DNA from: Shinella pollutisoli
Lineage (GTDB): Bacteria > Pseudomonadota > Alphaproteobacteria > Rhizobiales > Rhizobiaceae
Length of the DNA stretch: 64,000 bases
Direction of reading: 5' to 3'
NCBI RefSeq assembly: GCF_024609765.1
Contig: NZ_JANFDG010000022.1
Coordinates: 34,148 to 98,147, forward strand
In this document: positions 27,554 through 36,084 of the stretch, one piece after another
Numbering within the stretch: the first letter of the stretch is position 1
How the letters are laid out: each line of letters starts with the position of its first letter
Program-made: the position numbers and the translations under genes
The notes under the pieces: generated by a model
The model's database searches: none
Seen by the model: the letters and a program-made list of their open reading frames with translations, nothing else
What the model was told of the DNA's origin: nothing

Positions 27554-27609
27554 CCAGTCATGCGTGAGTAAGACGACAAGCCGCCCGGAGATTTCGAGGC
27601 GGCTTTTTT
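27543..27609 (+). terminator. trp attenuator (antiterminator and terminator)
   Basis: The terminator is AAGCCGCC (27578-27585) paired with GGCGGCTT (27598-27605) and followed by a T run to 27609. The competing antiterminator strand GGCGGC at 27543-27548 can pair with GCCGCC at 27580-27585 when a ribosome is stalled on the Trp codons ending 10 bases upstream. This is classic ribosome-mediated attenuation. Confidence 0.92.
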
Positions 27610-27660
27610 CATTTTCGGCCGCGCGAAAAAAAACCGGGCCTGAAACGGAGAGAGTGCGGA

Positions 27661-29850
27661 ATGGCCACGAGAATCCTGGAAGACGGCGCGGAAGCCTACG
27701 AGACGCGGGGCGGCATCACCGTCACCCGCCGCCGGCGCGCGGCCGACTACGAGAACGCGATCTCCGGCTATGTCGACCGGCTCGACGAGCGGCGCGGCGC
27801 GGTCTTCTCCTCCAACTACGAGTATCCCGGCCGCTATACCCGGTGGGACACGGCGATCGTCGATCCGCCGCTTTCCATCTCCTCCTTCGGCCGCTCGGTC
27901 TGGATCGAGGCCCATAACGGGCGCGGCGAGGTGCTGCTCTCCTTCATCGCCGAGCGGCTCGCGGCCGTGCCGGAGCTCGACCTCGGCGCGCGGAGCGCGA
28001 CGCGGCTCGATCTTACGGTGAGGGCGCCGGACCGGGTGTTCACCGAGGAGGAGCGCTCGAAGATGCCGACGGTCTTCACGGTGCTGCGCGCGGTGACCGA
28101 CCTCTTCCATTCGGCGGAGGATTCGAGCCTCGGCCTCTACGGCGCCTTCGGCTACGACCTCGCCTTCCAGTTCGACGCGATCGACCTGAAGCTCACGCGC
28201 CCCGACGACCAGCGCGACATGGTGCTGTTCCTGCCCGACGAGATCCTCGTCGTCGACCACTATGCCGCCAAGGCCTGGATCGACCGCTACGATTTCTCGC
28301 GCGACGGCCTGTCGACCGAGGGCAGGGCGGAGGCGATCGCGCCGGACCCCTTCCGCACCGTCGACATCATCCCGCCGCATGGCGACCACCGGCCGGGCGA
28401 ATATGCCGAGCTCGTGATAAAGGCCAAGGAGAGCTTCCGCCGCGGCGACCTGTTCGAGGTGGTGCCGGGCCAGAAATTCTACGAGCGCTGCGAGAGCAGG
28501 CCGTCGGAGATCTCAAAACGCCTCAAGGCCATCAACCCGTCGCCCTATTCCTTCTTCATCAATCTCGGCAACCAGGAATATCTCGTCGGCGCCTCGCCGG
28601 AGATGTTCGTGCGCGTCTCCGGCCGGCGCATCGAGACCTGCCCGATCTCCGGCACGATCAAGCGCGGCGACGACCCGATCGCCGACTCGGAGCAGATCCT
28701 GAAGCTGCTCAACTCGAAGAAGGACGAATCTGAGCTCACCATGTGCTCCGACGTCGACCGCAACGACAAGAGCCGGGTCTGCGAACCGGGCTCGGTCAAG
28801 GTCATCGGCCGGCGGCAGATCGAGATGTACTCGCGCCTCATCCACACGGTCGACCACATCGAGGGGCGGCTTCGCGACGACATGGACGCCTTCGACGGCT
28901 TCCTGTCGCATGCCTGGGCCGTCACCGTCACCGGCGCGCCGAAGCTCTGGGCGATGCGCTTCATCGAGGCGCACGAGAAGAGCCCGCGCGCCTGGTACGG
29001 CGGCGCGATCGGCATGGTCGGCTTCAACGGCGACATGAACACGGGGCTGACGCTCAGGACCATCCGCATCAAGGAGGGGATCGCCGAGGTGCGCGCGGGC
29101 GCCACGCTGCTCTACGATTCCAACCCGCAGGAAGAAGAAGCCGAAACCGAACTGAAGGCCTCCGCCATGATCGCCGCCATCCGTGACGCCAAGGCCGGCA
29201 ACGCCGGCGCCTCCAAACGCGACGTCGCCGCCGTGGGGGCGGGCGTCAAGATCCTGCTCGTCGACCACGAGGACAGCTTCGTCCACACGCTCGCCAACTA
29301 CTTCCGCCAGACGGGGGCAACGGTGACGACGGTGCGCACGCCGGTCGCCGAGGAGGTGTTCGACCGCATCGAGCCGGACCTCGTCGTGCTCTCGCCCGGC
29401 CCCGGCAACCCTAAGGATTTCGACTGCACCGCGACGATCAGGAAGGCGCGGGCGCGAAAGCTGCCGATCTTCGGCGTCTGCCTCGGGCTGCAGGCGCTCG
29501 CCGAGGCCTATGGCGGGGAGCTGCGCCAGCTCGCCGTCCCCATGCACGGCAAGCCCTCGCGCATCCGCGTGCTGGAGCCCGGCATCGTCTTCTCCGGCCT
29601 CGGCCGCGAGGTGACGGTCGGCCGCTACCACTCGATCTTCGCCGATCCCTCGACGCTGCCGCGCGACTTCGTGATCACGGCGGAGAGCGAGGACGGCACG
29701 ATCATGGGCATCGAGCATACGAGCGAACCGGTCGCCGCCGTGCAGTTCCATCCGGAATCGATCATGACGCTCGGCCAGGACGCGGGGATGCGGATGATCG
29801 AGAACGTGGTCGCCCACCTGTCGAAGAAGGCGAAGGTGAAGGCGGCCTGA
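27661..29850 (+). CDS. trpE(G): Fused anthranilate synthase TrpE-TrpG
   Basis: A 729-residue fusion that converts chorismate and glutamine to anthranilate, the first step of tryptophan synthesis. The TrpE part (residues 1 to ~510) includes the chorismate-binding motifs [21 protein letters not shown] and [20 protein letters not shown] ([12 protein letters not shown]). The TrpG glutamine amidotransferase part (from ~530) has the nucleophile Cys607 in GVCLGLQ and His697/Glu699 in QFHPES. The fusion and length match rhizobial trpE(G). It is controlled by the attenuator just upstream and probably feedback inhibited by Trp as in relatives. Confidence 0.97.
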   Translation: MATRILEDGAEAYETRGGITVTRRRRAADYENAISGYVDRLDERRGAVFSSNYEYPGRYTRWDTAIVDPPLSISSFGRSVWIEAHNGRGEVLLSFIAERLAAVPELDLGARSATRLDLTVRAPDRVFTEEERSKMPTVFTVLRAVTDLFHSAEDSSLGLYGAFGYDLAFQFDAIDLKLTRPDDQRDMVLFLPDEILVVDHYAAKAWIDRYDFSRDGLSTEGRAEAIAPDPFRTVDIIPPHGDHRPGEYAELVIKAKESFRRGDLFEVVPGQKFYERCESRPSEISKRLKAINPSPYSFFINLGNQEYLVGASPEMFVRVSGRRIETCPISGTIKRGDDPIADSEQILKLLNSKKDESELTMCSDVDRNDKSRVCEPGSVKVIGRRQIEMYSRLIHTVDHIEGRLRDDMDAFDGFLSHAWAVTVTGAPKLWAMRFIEAHEKSPRAWYGGAIGMVGFNGDMNTGLTLRTIRIKEGIAEVRAGATLLYDSNPQEEEAETELKASAMIAAIRDAKAGNAGASKRDVAAVGAGVKILLVDHEDSFVHTLANYFRQTGATVTTVRTPVAEEVFDRIEPDLVVLSPGPGNPKDFDCTATIRKARARKLPIFGVCLGLQALAEAYGGELRQLAVPMHGKPSRIRVLEPGIVFSGLGREVTVGRYHSIFADPSTLPRDFVITAESEDGTIMGIEHTSEPVAAVQFHPESIMTLGQDAGMRMIENVVAHLSKKAKVKAA

Positions 29851-29857
29851 CGATGCA

Positions 29858-29880
29858 GCCCCCGCGGCGAGAGCGGGGGC
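29858..29880 (+). terminator. Hairpin after trpE(G)
   Basis: GCCCCCGC (29858-29865) and GCGGGGGC (29873-29880) form an 8-bp stem starting 8 bp after the stop codon. No T tract follows, so it may stabilise the mRNA end rather than terminate by itself. Confidence 0.45.
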
Positions 29881-29893
29881 ATGACGTTCCGCG

Positions 29894-29922
29894 TTGACGG
29901 ATATACTGAATCATTCATATGC
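29894..29922 (+). promoter_or_regulatory. Possible promoter of the RTX gene
   Basis: TTGACG at 29894-29899 is followed after 16 bp by CATATG (29916-29921) in an unusually AT-rich stretch. The position, about 40 bp before the gene, fits a sigma-70 promoter. Not tested. Confidence 0.4.
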
Positions 29923-29960
29923 TGAAAGAATATTGAAAGTTACTTTATCGGGGGATGTTG

Positions 29961-31286
29961 ATGGCGGTCTATGAATCTTCCTACGGAAAGGATATGCGGA
30001 CGCTGTCGTTCAATATCCTCGATCTCGACAGGATCGTCGACGACTATTCCTCCCATTACGGCGTCGATTCTTATCACGAAACCGGCTTCACCTTCGAATA
30101 CGGGGATGCCGACGAGGGGCATTCCAACAGTCTTGGCGGAGTGTTCGATTTCTTCATCGGGGACAACCCCGAGGGCGACGGCCCCTATTACCAGCTCGAT
30201 TCCTTTTTGGGAGAGGTCAACCGCTTCGCGCACAGCTGGCATTATCACGACTACGACGGCAATCCGGAGCAATATCATGCCGGTTCCCACGAGATCAGCG
30301 GAATAGCGCTGGATTCCTCCTATTTCACCGGAGGGTATGCCGACGCCTATGTGGCCGCCCTGGTCTTCCAGGGGAATGACCAGATCAACGGCTCGGACGG
30401 GAAGGATTACCTGCTGGGCTATGCGGGCAACGACACGCTTCGCGGCGGCAACGGGCACGACACGCTCGACGGCGGCCGCGGCGAGGACATGATGATCGGT
30501 GGTGAGGGCAACGACACGTTCCTCGTCGACAACAAGCGCGACGTGGTCCTGGAGCATGTCAAGGACGGCACCGACCTGGTGCGGGCCTCCGTCTCCCATG
30601 CGCTTTCCGCCCATGTCGAGAACCTGACGCTGACCGGAACGAAGGCGCTCAACGGCATCGGCAACGGGCTTGCCAACGTGATGACCGGCAATGCCGGCAA
30701 GAACACCCTCAAGGGCGGCGGCGGCGGCGACACGCTGAAGGGCGGCGCGGGAAGCGACCGGCTCTATGGCGGCACCGGCAGCGACAAGCTGAGCGGCGGT
30801 ACGGGCGGCGATGTGCTCGACGGCGGCACCGGCAACGACAGGATCCACGGCGGCACCGGCCATGACAGGCTCTGGGGCGGCAGCGGCAGGGACCTGCTGA
30901 AGGGCGAGGCCGGCAACGACAAGCTTTACGGCGGCGCGGGCGCCGACAAGCTGCATGGCGGCAGCGGCAGGGACACGTTCGTCTTCAAGTCGGTCAAGGA
31001 TTCGACGGTCTCGGCGTCCGGCCGCGATACCATCTACGACTTCGCGCGCAAGCAGGGCGACAGGATCGACCTCAAGGCGATCGATGCCGACGCGACGGCC
31101 CGCGGCAACCAGGCCTTCACCTTCATCGGCTCGGAGAAATTCCACGGCAAGGCGGGCGAGCTGCGCTACCAGAAGAAGGGCGGCGACACCTTCGTCTCCG
31201 GCGACGTCGATGGCGACGGCAAGGCCGATTTCGCCATCAAGGTCGACGCCTCGCTCACCTTCGCCAAGGCGGACTTCCTGCTCTAG
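29961..31286 (+). CDS. RTX (calcium-binding) secreted protein with possible HasA-like N-terminus
   Basis: A 441-residue acidic protein with no Sec signal, as expected for type I secretion. Residues ~1-135 form a separate domain with a His-rich loop (HSWHYHDYDG); its order of SSYG near the start, YYQLDSFLG, and a GIALDSS strand pair recalls HasA hemophores. Residues ~140-345 contain roughly a dozen GGxGxDxLx repeats in two blocks, the calcium-binding beta-roll. The C-terminus (GRDTIYDFARKQGDRIDL to the end KADFLL) resembles serralysin-type C-terminal secretion domains. GGGG six bases upstream favours 29961 over 29955. No type I secretion genes are adjacent. Confidence 0.8.
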   Translation: MAVYESSYGKDMRTLSFNILDLDRIVDDYSSHYGVDSYHETGFTFEYGDADEGHSNSLGGVFDFFIGDNPEGDGPYYQLDSFLGEVNRFAHSWHYHDYDGNPEQYHAGSHEISGIALDSSYFTGGYADAYVAALVFQGNDQINGSDGKDYLLGYAGNDTLRGGNGHDTLDGGRGEDMMIGGEGNDTFLVDNKRDVVLEHVKDGTDLVRASVSHALSAHVENLTLTGTKALNGIGNGLANVMTGNAGKNTLKGGGGGDTLKGGAGSDRLYGGTGSDKLSGGTGGDVLDGGTGNDRIHGGTGHDRLWGGSGRDLLKGEAGNDKLYGGAGADKLHGGSGRDTFVFKSVKDSTVSASGRDTIYDFARKQGDRIDLKAIDADATARGNQAFTFIGSEKFHGKAGELRYQKKGGDTFVSGDVDGDGKADFAIKVDASLTFAKADFLL

Positions 31287-31355
31287 CAAGGACGGCGCGC
31301 GGCGCGGCGACGCTTTGACAAAGGCGCCGATCCGGTCCATAGAAAACCCGAGAAG

Positions 31356-31389
31356 AAAACCGCGTGCACGCTCCCGTGCGCGCGGTTTT
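31356..31389 (+). terminator. Terminator hairpin after the RTX gene
   Basis: AAAACCGCG (31356-31364) pairs with CGCGGTTTT (31381-31389), and GCACG/CGTGC extend the stem around a CTCC loop with one mismatch. The A-run/T-run flanks let it act in both directions. It separates the RTX gene from the metal-transporter gene. Confidence 0.75.
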
Positions 31390-31442
31390 GCGTTGAAGGG
31401 CGCGGCTTTTGCAACTCGGTTGCATCCGCACGGGAGACGGTG

Positions 31443-32348
31443 ATGAACGGCAATACGGTCCGGCGGCTGGCGCTCTGGGGCATTCCGCTGTCGCTCGGCG
31501 TGATGGGGCTGAAGCTCGTCGCCTGGTGGGTGACGGGCTCGGTGGCGCTGCTCTCCGACGGGCTGGAATCGTCGGTGAACGTGGTGGCGGCCGTCGTCGC
31601 CTTCGTGGCGATCAGCTACGCCGCCAAGCCCGCCGACCGCACCCATCCGTTCGGCCACCACAAGGCGGAGTATCTCTCGGCGGTGCTGGAAGGGGTGCTG
31701 ATCGTCGTCGCCGCGCTGCTGATCGTCGTGGAGGCGGTGCCGGCGGTGCTGGATCCGAAGCCGCTCGACGCGCCGGTCATGGGCCTCGCCATCAACGTCC
31801 TCGCCGGCGTCGTCAATGCCGTCTGGGCCGTCGTGCTGATCCGGGCGGGGCGGCGCCACCGTTCGCCGGCGCTTGCCGCCGACGGGCAGCACATCCTGTC
31901 CGACGTGGTGACGTCGGCGGGCGTGCTCGTCGGTCTTCTTGCGGCGATCGCCACGGGCTATGCGGTGCTCGATCCGCTGCTTGCCGTCGCCGTCGCCCTC
32001 CACATCCTCTACCAGGGCTGGAAGGTCATTGCGCACTCCGTCGACGGGCTGATGGACCATGCGGTCGAGCCCGCCGAGGCGGAGGCGATCAAGGCGGCGA
32101 TCGCTGCCCATGCGGACGGCTCGCTCGGCGTGCACGACCTCAAGACGCGGCGCGCAGGGGCCGCGACCTTCGTCGATTTCCATCTCGTCGTGCCGGCCGC
32201 CATGCCGGTGGGCGAGGCGCACGACATCTGCGACCGGCTGGAGGATGCGATCCGCATCGTCCAGTCGGGCGCCCAGATCGCCATCCATGTCGAGCCGGAC
32301 ACCGAGAAGGCGCACGGCGAGCGCGTCCGCGTCGCGCCGTCCGGGTAA
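31443..32348 (+). CDS. Cation diffusion facilitator (CDF) metal transporter
   Basis: About 301 residues, with six transmembrane helices in the N-terminal two thirds and a cytoplasmic ferredoxin-like domain. Family motifs are SVALLSDGLESSVNV in helix 2, the loop HPFGHHKAEYLSA, and HxxxD-type ADGQHILSDVVTS in helix 5. It should export divalent cations (Zn, Fe, Co or Mn) against protons; the Asp/Gly pattern in helix 2 (SDGLE) departs from the usual HxxxD zinc site, so specificity is unclear. GGGAG precedes the ATG at 31443. It converges on the HupE/UreJ gene. Confidence 0.9.
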   Translation: MNGNTVRRLALWGIPLSLGVMGLKLVAWWVTGSVALLSDGLESSVNVVAAVVAFVAISYAAKPADRTHPFGHHKAEYLSAVLEGVLIVVAALLIVVEAVPAVLDPKPLDAPVMGLAINVLAGVVNAVWAVVLIRAGRRHRSPALAADGQHILSDVVTSAGVLVGLLAAIATGYAVLDPLLAVAVALHILYQGWKVIAHSVDGLMDHAVEPAEAEAIKAAIAAHADGSLGVHDLKTRRAGAATFVDFHLVVPAAMPVGEAHDICDRLEDAIRIVQSGAQIAIHVEPDTEKAHGERVRVAPSG

Positions 32349-32351
32349 GCG

Positions 32352-32921
32352 TCAGCCGAAGGCGAGCGCGAGGCCGGTCCCGGCCGTCAGCCCGCCGAGG
32401 AGACGGGTGGCGAGCGGCAGGCGGGCGACGGCAAGCCCGAGGCCGATGCCGGCGGCATGCAGCAGCGCCGTGGCGACGGCGAAGCCGAGCCCGAAGGCGG
32501 CCGCGCCCGCCGCGCCGAGCTCCGCCCCGTGGGCATGGCCGTGGAACAGCGCGAAGACGCCGACGACGGCCGCCGAAAGGGCGAGGTCGAGCCGCACGGC
32601 CATGGCGACGAGGAGGCCGAGCGCCACGACCGAGGCGAGGATCGCCGGCTCGACGAAGGGCAGGCCGACGCCCGAGACCGCAAGGGCGAAGCCGGCGGCC
32701 ATGGTGGTGACGAAGGCGGCCGGCACGAGGAGACGCGCGCGCCCGCCGGCCTGCGCGGCCCACAGGCCGACGGCGACCATCGCCAGCAGGTGGTCGAGGC
32801 CGGCGAGCGGATGGGTGAAGCCCGCAAGCAGCGAGCCGTGCGCCTGCGGGTCGAGATGGGCGAAGGCCGGAGCCGTCGTGGCGGCGAGCGCGGCGAAAGC
32901 CAGCGCGATGCGTCTGATCAT
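32352..32921 (-). CDS. HupE/UreJ-family protein (putative Ni/Co transporter)
   Basis: A 189-residue membrane protein with a signal peptide (ending AFA), then an HLDPQAHG-type segment and the family motif FTHPLAGLDHLLAM, followed by further helices and FHGHAHGAE. HupE/UreJ proteins are secondary permeases for nickel or cobalt, serving hydrogenase, urease or cobalamin enzymes. No such enzyme genes are adjacent. AGGGGAAC lies before the ATG at 32921; upstream in-frame ATGs lack a site and would ruin the signal peptide. It ends 3 bp from the convergent CDF gene. Confidence 0.88.
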   Translation of the reverse strand: MIRRIALAFAALAATTAPAFAHLDPQAHGSLLAGFTHPLAGLDHLLAMVAVGLWAAQAGGRARLLVPAAFVTTMAAGFALAVSGVGLPFVEPAILASVVALGLLVAMAVRLDLALSAAVVGVFALFHGHAHGAELGAAGAAAFGLGFAVATALLHAAGIGLGLAVARLPLATRLLGGLTAGTGLALAFG

Positions 32922-33150
32922 GATGTTCCCCTGTTCCGCCGGGCCCTTGGGAGACGGCCGGCGTTTTCCTGTGACGGCCGTATCCTGATCGGCGGAGCCG
33001 GACCTGTCCATATGCAATCGCGGCGTCGCCGTTTACCCTGTTTGCGCGGGCGGCGGGCGCGCTCTATCGCCGGGCGGCGGTTTTGTTGCATTGTCTTGGC
33101 GCCTGAGTCGCATTATCTGACAGCGACAAGGATCATTACGGAGACTTTGG

Positions 33151-33729
33151 ATGAGCGACGAGGACGAAAAGAAAACGGAACTGCCGCTGGGCAAGGAAAC
33201 GGAGGCGAACCTTTTCAAGTCGCGTTCGATCTTCATCTACGGTCCGATCAACCAGGAACTGGCGCAGAAGGTGTGCTCGCAGCTCGTGGCGCTCGCCGCC
33301 GCCAGCGACGACGACATCCGCATCTACGTCAACTCGCCGGGCGGTCACGTCGAATCGGGCGATTCGATCCACGACATGATCAAGTTCATCAAGCCGAAGG
33401 TCTGGATGATCGGCACCGGCTGGGTGGCCTCCGCAGGCGCCCTCATCTACGTCGCCGCGCCGAAGGAGCGCCGCCTCTGCCTGCCGAACACCCGCTTCCT
33501 CCTGCACCAGCCGTCCGGCGGCACGCGCGGCATGGCCTCCGACATCGAGATCCAGGCGCGCGAGATCATCAAGATGAACGAGCGGCTGAACAAGATCTTC
33601 GCCGACGCCACCGGCCAGCCGATCGAGAAGATCGCCAAGGACACGGACCGCGACTACTGGCTCTCGGCCGACGAGGCGAAGGCCTACGGCCTCGTCTCGC
33701 GCATCGTCACGTCGCAGGCGGACATCTGA
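33151..33729 (+). CDS. ClpP-like serine protease subunit
   Basis: A 192-residue ClpP-family protein with the full catalytic triad in correct spacing: Ser94 (GWVASAGA), His119 (FLLHQPSGG) and Asp168 (DTDRD), equal to the spacing in E. coli ClpP. The region around the Ser reads GTGWVASAG where housekeeping ClpP has GQAASMG, so this is one of the divergent ClpP paralogues common in alphaproteobacteria. No ClpX or ClpA gene is adjacent, so it probably shares an ATPase or assembles with another ClpP. GAGAC lies before the ATG. Confidence 0.9.
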   Translation: MSDEDEKKTELPLGKETEANLFKSRSIFIYGPINQELAQKVCSQLVALAAASDDDIRIYVNSPGGHVESGDSIHDMIKFIKPKVWMIGTGWVASAGALIYVAAPKERRLCLPNTRFLLHQPSGGTRGMASDIEIQAREIIKMNERLNKIFADATGQPIEKIAKDTDRDYWLSADEAKAYGLVSRIVTSQADI

Positions 33730-33737
33730 GGCGGTTC

Positions 33738-33854
33738 GCACCGCACCTGCCTGCCGGCATCCTCTCCCCGTGAAACGGGGCGAGGAACGGTGGGCGCGCC
33801 GTTTTCCTCCTTCTCCCCGCTTGCGGGGAGAGGTCCCGGCAGGGGGATGAGAGG
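33738..33854. repeat. Decayed REP/BIME unit
   Basis: Left hairpin CCTCTCCCCG-tgaaa-CGGGGCGAGG (about 33761-33785) and right hairpin CTTCTCCCCGC-tt-GCGGGGAGAGG (33810-33833), followed by TCCCGGCAGGGGGATGAGAGG. Boundary sequences have drifted from the intact units. It separates the clpP-like gene from the leuA leader promoter. Confidence 0.75.
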
Positions 33855-33882
33855 CGGCACCTTCCGAATCCGCCGCATCGGC

Positions 33883-33911
33883 CTTGCGCTTTCCCGCGGC
33901 CCCCGCTATAA
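33883..33911 (+). promoter_or_regulatory. leuA leader promoter
   Basis: CTTGCG (33883-33888), 17 bp, then CTATAA (33906-33911), the same arrangement as the trp promoter in this window. The expected start site is at or just before the leader ORF ATG at 33920. Confidence 0.6.
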
Positions 33912-33919
33912 GCCCACCC

Positions 33920-34045
33920 ATGTTGAAGACCGGCGCACAGATCATCGAACGGGTTTCCCGCGGCAGCACCGCTGTCCGCGAGCGTTCGCGCGGCTTCACC
34001 TCGCTTCTCCTTCTCGGCCTTACGCGCGGTTGCCGGGTCCGCTGA
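33920..34045 (+). CDS. Putative leucine leader peptide upstream of leuA
   Basis: A 41-codon ORF starting MLKTGAQII with four adjacent Leu codons (34004-34015) and a fifth after one Gly (34019-34021), shortly before its stop. The alternating CTT/CTC codons look selected for stalling on leucyl-tRNA. The ATG lies 8 bp past the -10 box and has no Shine-Dalgarno sequence, as with trpL. The next gene is leuA, the first step specific to leucine synthesis. No protein-level homology is claimed; the case rests on position, codon content and promoter. Confidence 0.65.
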   Translation: MLKTGAQIIERVSRGSTAVRERSRGFTSLLLLGLTRGCRVR

Positions 34046-34088
34046 GGAGCGCCCGGCGGCCGAAAAGCCCGTCAGGCCATAGCTCCTC
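34044..34088 (+). promoter_or_regulatory. Candidate regulatory hairpin of the leuA leader
   Basis: GAGGAGC (34044-34050) overlaps the leader stop codon and pairs perfectly with GCTCCTC (34082-34088). A ribosome finishing the leader would cover the left arm, while one stalled at the Leu codons would leave it free. No T-tract terminator is visible before leuA, so control could be Rho-dependent or translational. A second small stem AGCGC/GCGCT lies at 34145-34162. Confidence 0.4.
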
Positions 34089-34204
34089 GTACACCCATCT
34101 TTCCAGCTTGTTCCGGCCCCAGCGGCCAGCATTCGCCGTCGCCAAGCGCCGTCCGTTGCGCTAAGACGCTGTCGCGAACGCCGGGAAAACGAAGAGAAGA
34201 CGCG

Positions 34205-35911
34205 ATGACTGCGAATATCCATCCCCGCAGGCAGGGCATGCCTGAAGCCGCCATCAAGTACCAGCCCTATCCGCAGGTGAACCTCCCGGATCGCACGTGG
34301 CCGGGCAAGACCATCGCCAAGGCGCCGATCTGGTGTTCGGTGGATCTGCGCGACGGCAACCAGTCGCTCGTCAACCCGATGGGCCACGACCGCAAGGCGC
34401 GCATGTTCCGCCTGCTCCTCGACATGGGCTTCAAGGAGATCGAGATCGGCTTCCCCTCGGCCTCGCAGACCGACTTCGACTTCGCCCGCTGGTGCATCGA
34501 GGAAGGCGACGTGCCGGAGGACGTGTCGCTGCAGGTCCTGGTGCAGTGCCGGCCGGAGCTGATCACCCGCACCTTCGAGGCGCTGGAGGGCGCGCACAAG
34601 CCGATCATCCACTTCTACAATTCCACCAGCGAGCTGCAGCGCCGCGTGGTCTTCGGCAAGGACGTCGCCGGCATCAAGCAGATCGCCACCGACGCCGCCC
34701 GGATGATCATGGACATGGCGGCGAAGGCCGGCGGCGACTACCGCTTCGAATATTCGCCGGAGAGCTTCACCGGCACCGAGCTGGAGGTGGCGCTGGAGAT
34801 CTGCAACGCGGTCGCCGAGATCGTCAAGCCGACGGCCGAAAACAAGCTGATCCTCAACCTGCCGTCCACCGTCGAGATGGCGACGCCCAACGTCTATGCC
34901 GACCAGATCGAGTGGATGTGCCGCAACCTCGACAACCGCGAGAGCCTGATCGTCTCGCTGCACCCGCACAACGACCGCGGCACCGGCATCGCCGCGACCG
35001 AGCTCGGGCTGATGGCGGGTGCCGACCGCGTCGAGGGCACGCTGTTCGGCAACGGCGAGCGCACCGGCAACGTCGACATCGTCACGCTGGCGCTCAACAT
35101 GTACACGCAGGGCGTCGACCCGATGCTGGACTGCTCCGACATCGAGCGCATCAAGGCCGTCTACGAATATTCCAACGAGATGACGATCCCCGAGCGCCAC
35201 CCTTACGTCGGCGAGCTGGTCTACACCGCCTTCTCGGGCTCGCACCAGGACGCGATCAACAAGGGCATGAAGGCGATCAGGACGGCCAACAAGCCGCTGT
35301 GGGAGGTCCCCTACCTGCCGATCGACCCGCGCGACGTCGGCCGCTCCTACGAGGCGATCATCCGTATCAACTCGCAGTCCGGCAAGGGCGGCATCGCCTA
35401 TATCCTGCAGCAGGACTACGGCATCAACCTGCCGCGCAACCTGCAGGTCGAATTCCGCGAGGACATCCAGCGCATCACCGACGAGGAGGGCGTGGAGCTT
35501 CCCTCGAAGCGCATCCATGCGCGCTTCATGGAGCGCTACGTGACGCAGCCCGGCACGCGGCTGCGCTTCGTCGACCACCACACCTATCCCGATCCGGAGC
35601 GCAAGGGCGTGCGCATCGTCGCCGCCGAGATCACCGACGGCGGCGAGGTCAAGCGCATCGAGGGCACGGGAACGGGGCCGATCGACGGCTTCATCAACGC
35701 GCTGTCGATCTATCTCGGCGTGCCGATGTCGGTCGTCGACTATTCGGAGCACTCGCTGCAGCAGGGCTCCAACGCGGCGGCGATCGCCTATGTCGAGGTC
35801 GAGCATCCGGGCGGAAAGCTGTTCGGCGTCGGCATCAACACCAACATCGTCACCGCGTCGCTGGAAGCGATCGTCTCGGCGGCGAACCGGGTGCTTGAGG
35901 CGCGGGGATGA
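34205..35911 (+). CDS. leuA: 2-isopropylmalate synthase
   Basis: A 568-residue enzyme condensing acetyl-CoA with 2-oxoisovalerate, the committed step to leucine. It belongs to the longer LeuA type 2 group: CSVDLRDGNQSLVNPM holds the catalytic region and metal Asp, SLHPHNDRGTGIAATELG holds the metal-binding His pair, and LFGNGERTGNVD follows. The C-terminal ~130 residues form the leucine-binding regulatory domain. GAAGAGAAG lies before the ATG. A 41-codon leucine leader ORF and promoter precede it. Confidence 0.96.
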   Translation: MTANIHPRRQGMPEAAIKYQPYPQVNLPDRTWPGKTIAKAPIWCSVDLRDGNQSLVNPMGHDRKARMFRLLLDMGFKEIEIGFPSASQTDFDFARWCIEEGDVPEDVSLQVLVQCRPELITRTFEALEGAHKPIIHFYNSTSELQRRVVFGKDVAGIKQIATDAARMIMDMAAKAGGDYRFEYSPESFTGTELEVALEICNAVAEIVKPTAENKLILNLPSTVEMATPNVYADQIEWMCRNLDNRESLIVSLHPHNDRGTGIAATELGLMAGADRVEGTLFGNGERTGNVDIVTLALNMYTQGVDPMLDCSDIERIKAVYEYSNEMTIPERHPYVGELVYTAFSGSHQDAINKGMKAIRTANKPLWEVPYLPIDPRDVGRSYEAIIRINSQSGKGGIAYILQQDYGINLPRNLQVEFREDIQRITDEEGVELPSKRIHARFMERYVTQPGTRLRFVDHHTYPDPERKGVRIVAAEITDGGEVKRIEGTGTGPIDGFINALSIYLGVPMSVVDYSEHSLQQGSNAAAIAYVEVEHPGGKLFGVGINTNIVTASLEAIVSAANRVLEARG

Positions 35912-35934
35912 TTTTGGTGGGAGGGACGGCGCTG

Positions 35935-36076
35935 CCCCTCATCCGCCTGCCGGCACCTTCTCCCCGTAAACGGGGAGAAGGGATATGCCGCACTATTTTC
36001 CGGATTTGAGGAAGCCCTTGCCTCGGTCCCCTTCTCCCCGTTTACGGGGAGAAGGTCGCGGCAGCGGGATGAGGGG
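35935..36076. repeat. REP/BIME unit, 142 bp
   Basis: Begins CCCCTCATCC and ends GGATGAGGGG. Left hairpin CCTTCTCCCCG-taaa-CGGGGAGAAGG, right hairpin CCTTCTCCCCG-ttta-CGGGGAGAAGG with tail TCGCGGCAGCGGGATGAGGG. It fills the gap between the convergent leuA and anti-sigma genes. Confidence 0.88.
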
Positions 36077-36084
36077 CGGCCCCC

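Noticed and set aside
29961..31286. Type I secretion operon with the RTX gene
   Set aside because: No HlyB/HlyD/TolC-type genes adjoin it; the ABC half-exporters at 56414 and 59005 are of the MsbA/multidrug type.
34045..34204. Intrinsic terminator in the leuA leader
   Set aside because: Stems are present, but no T tract follows any of them, so a classic terminator cannot be claimed.
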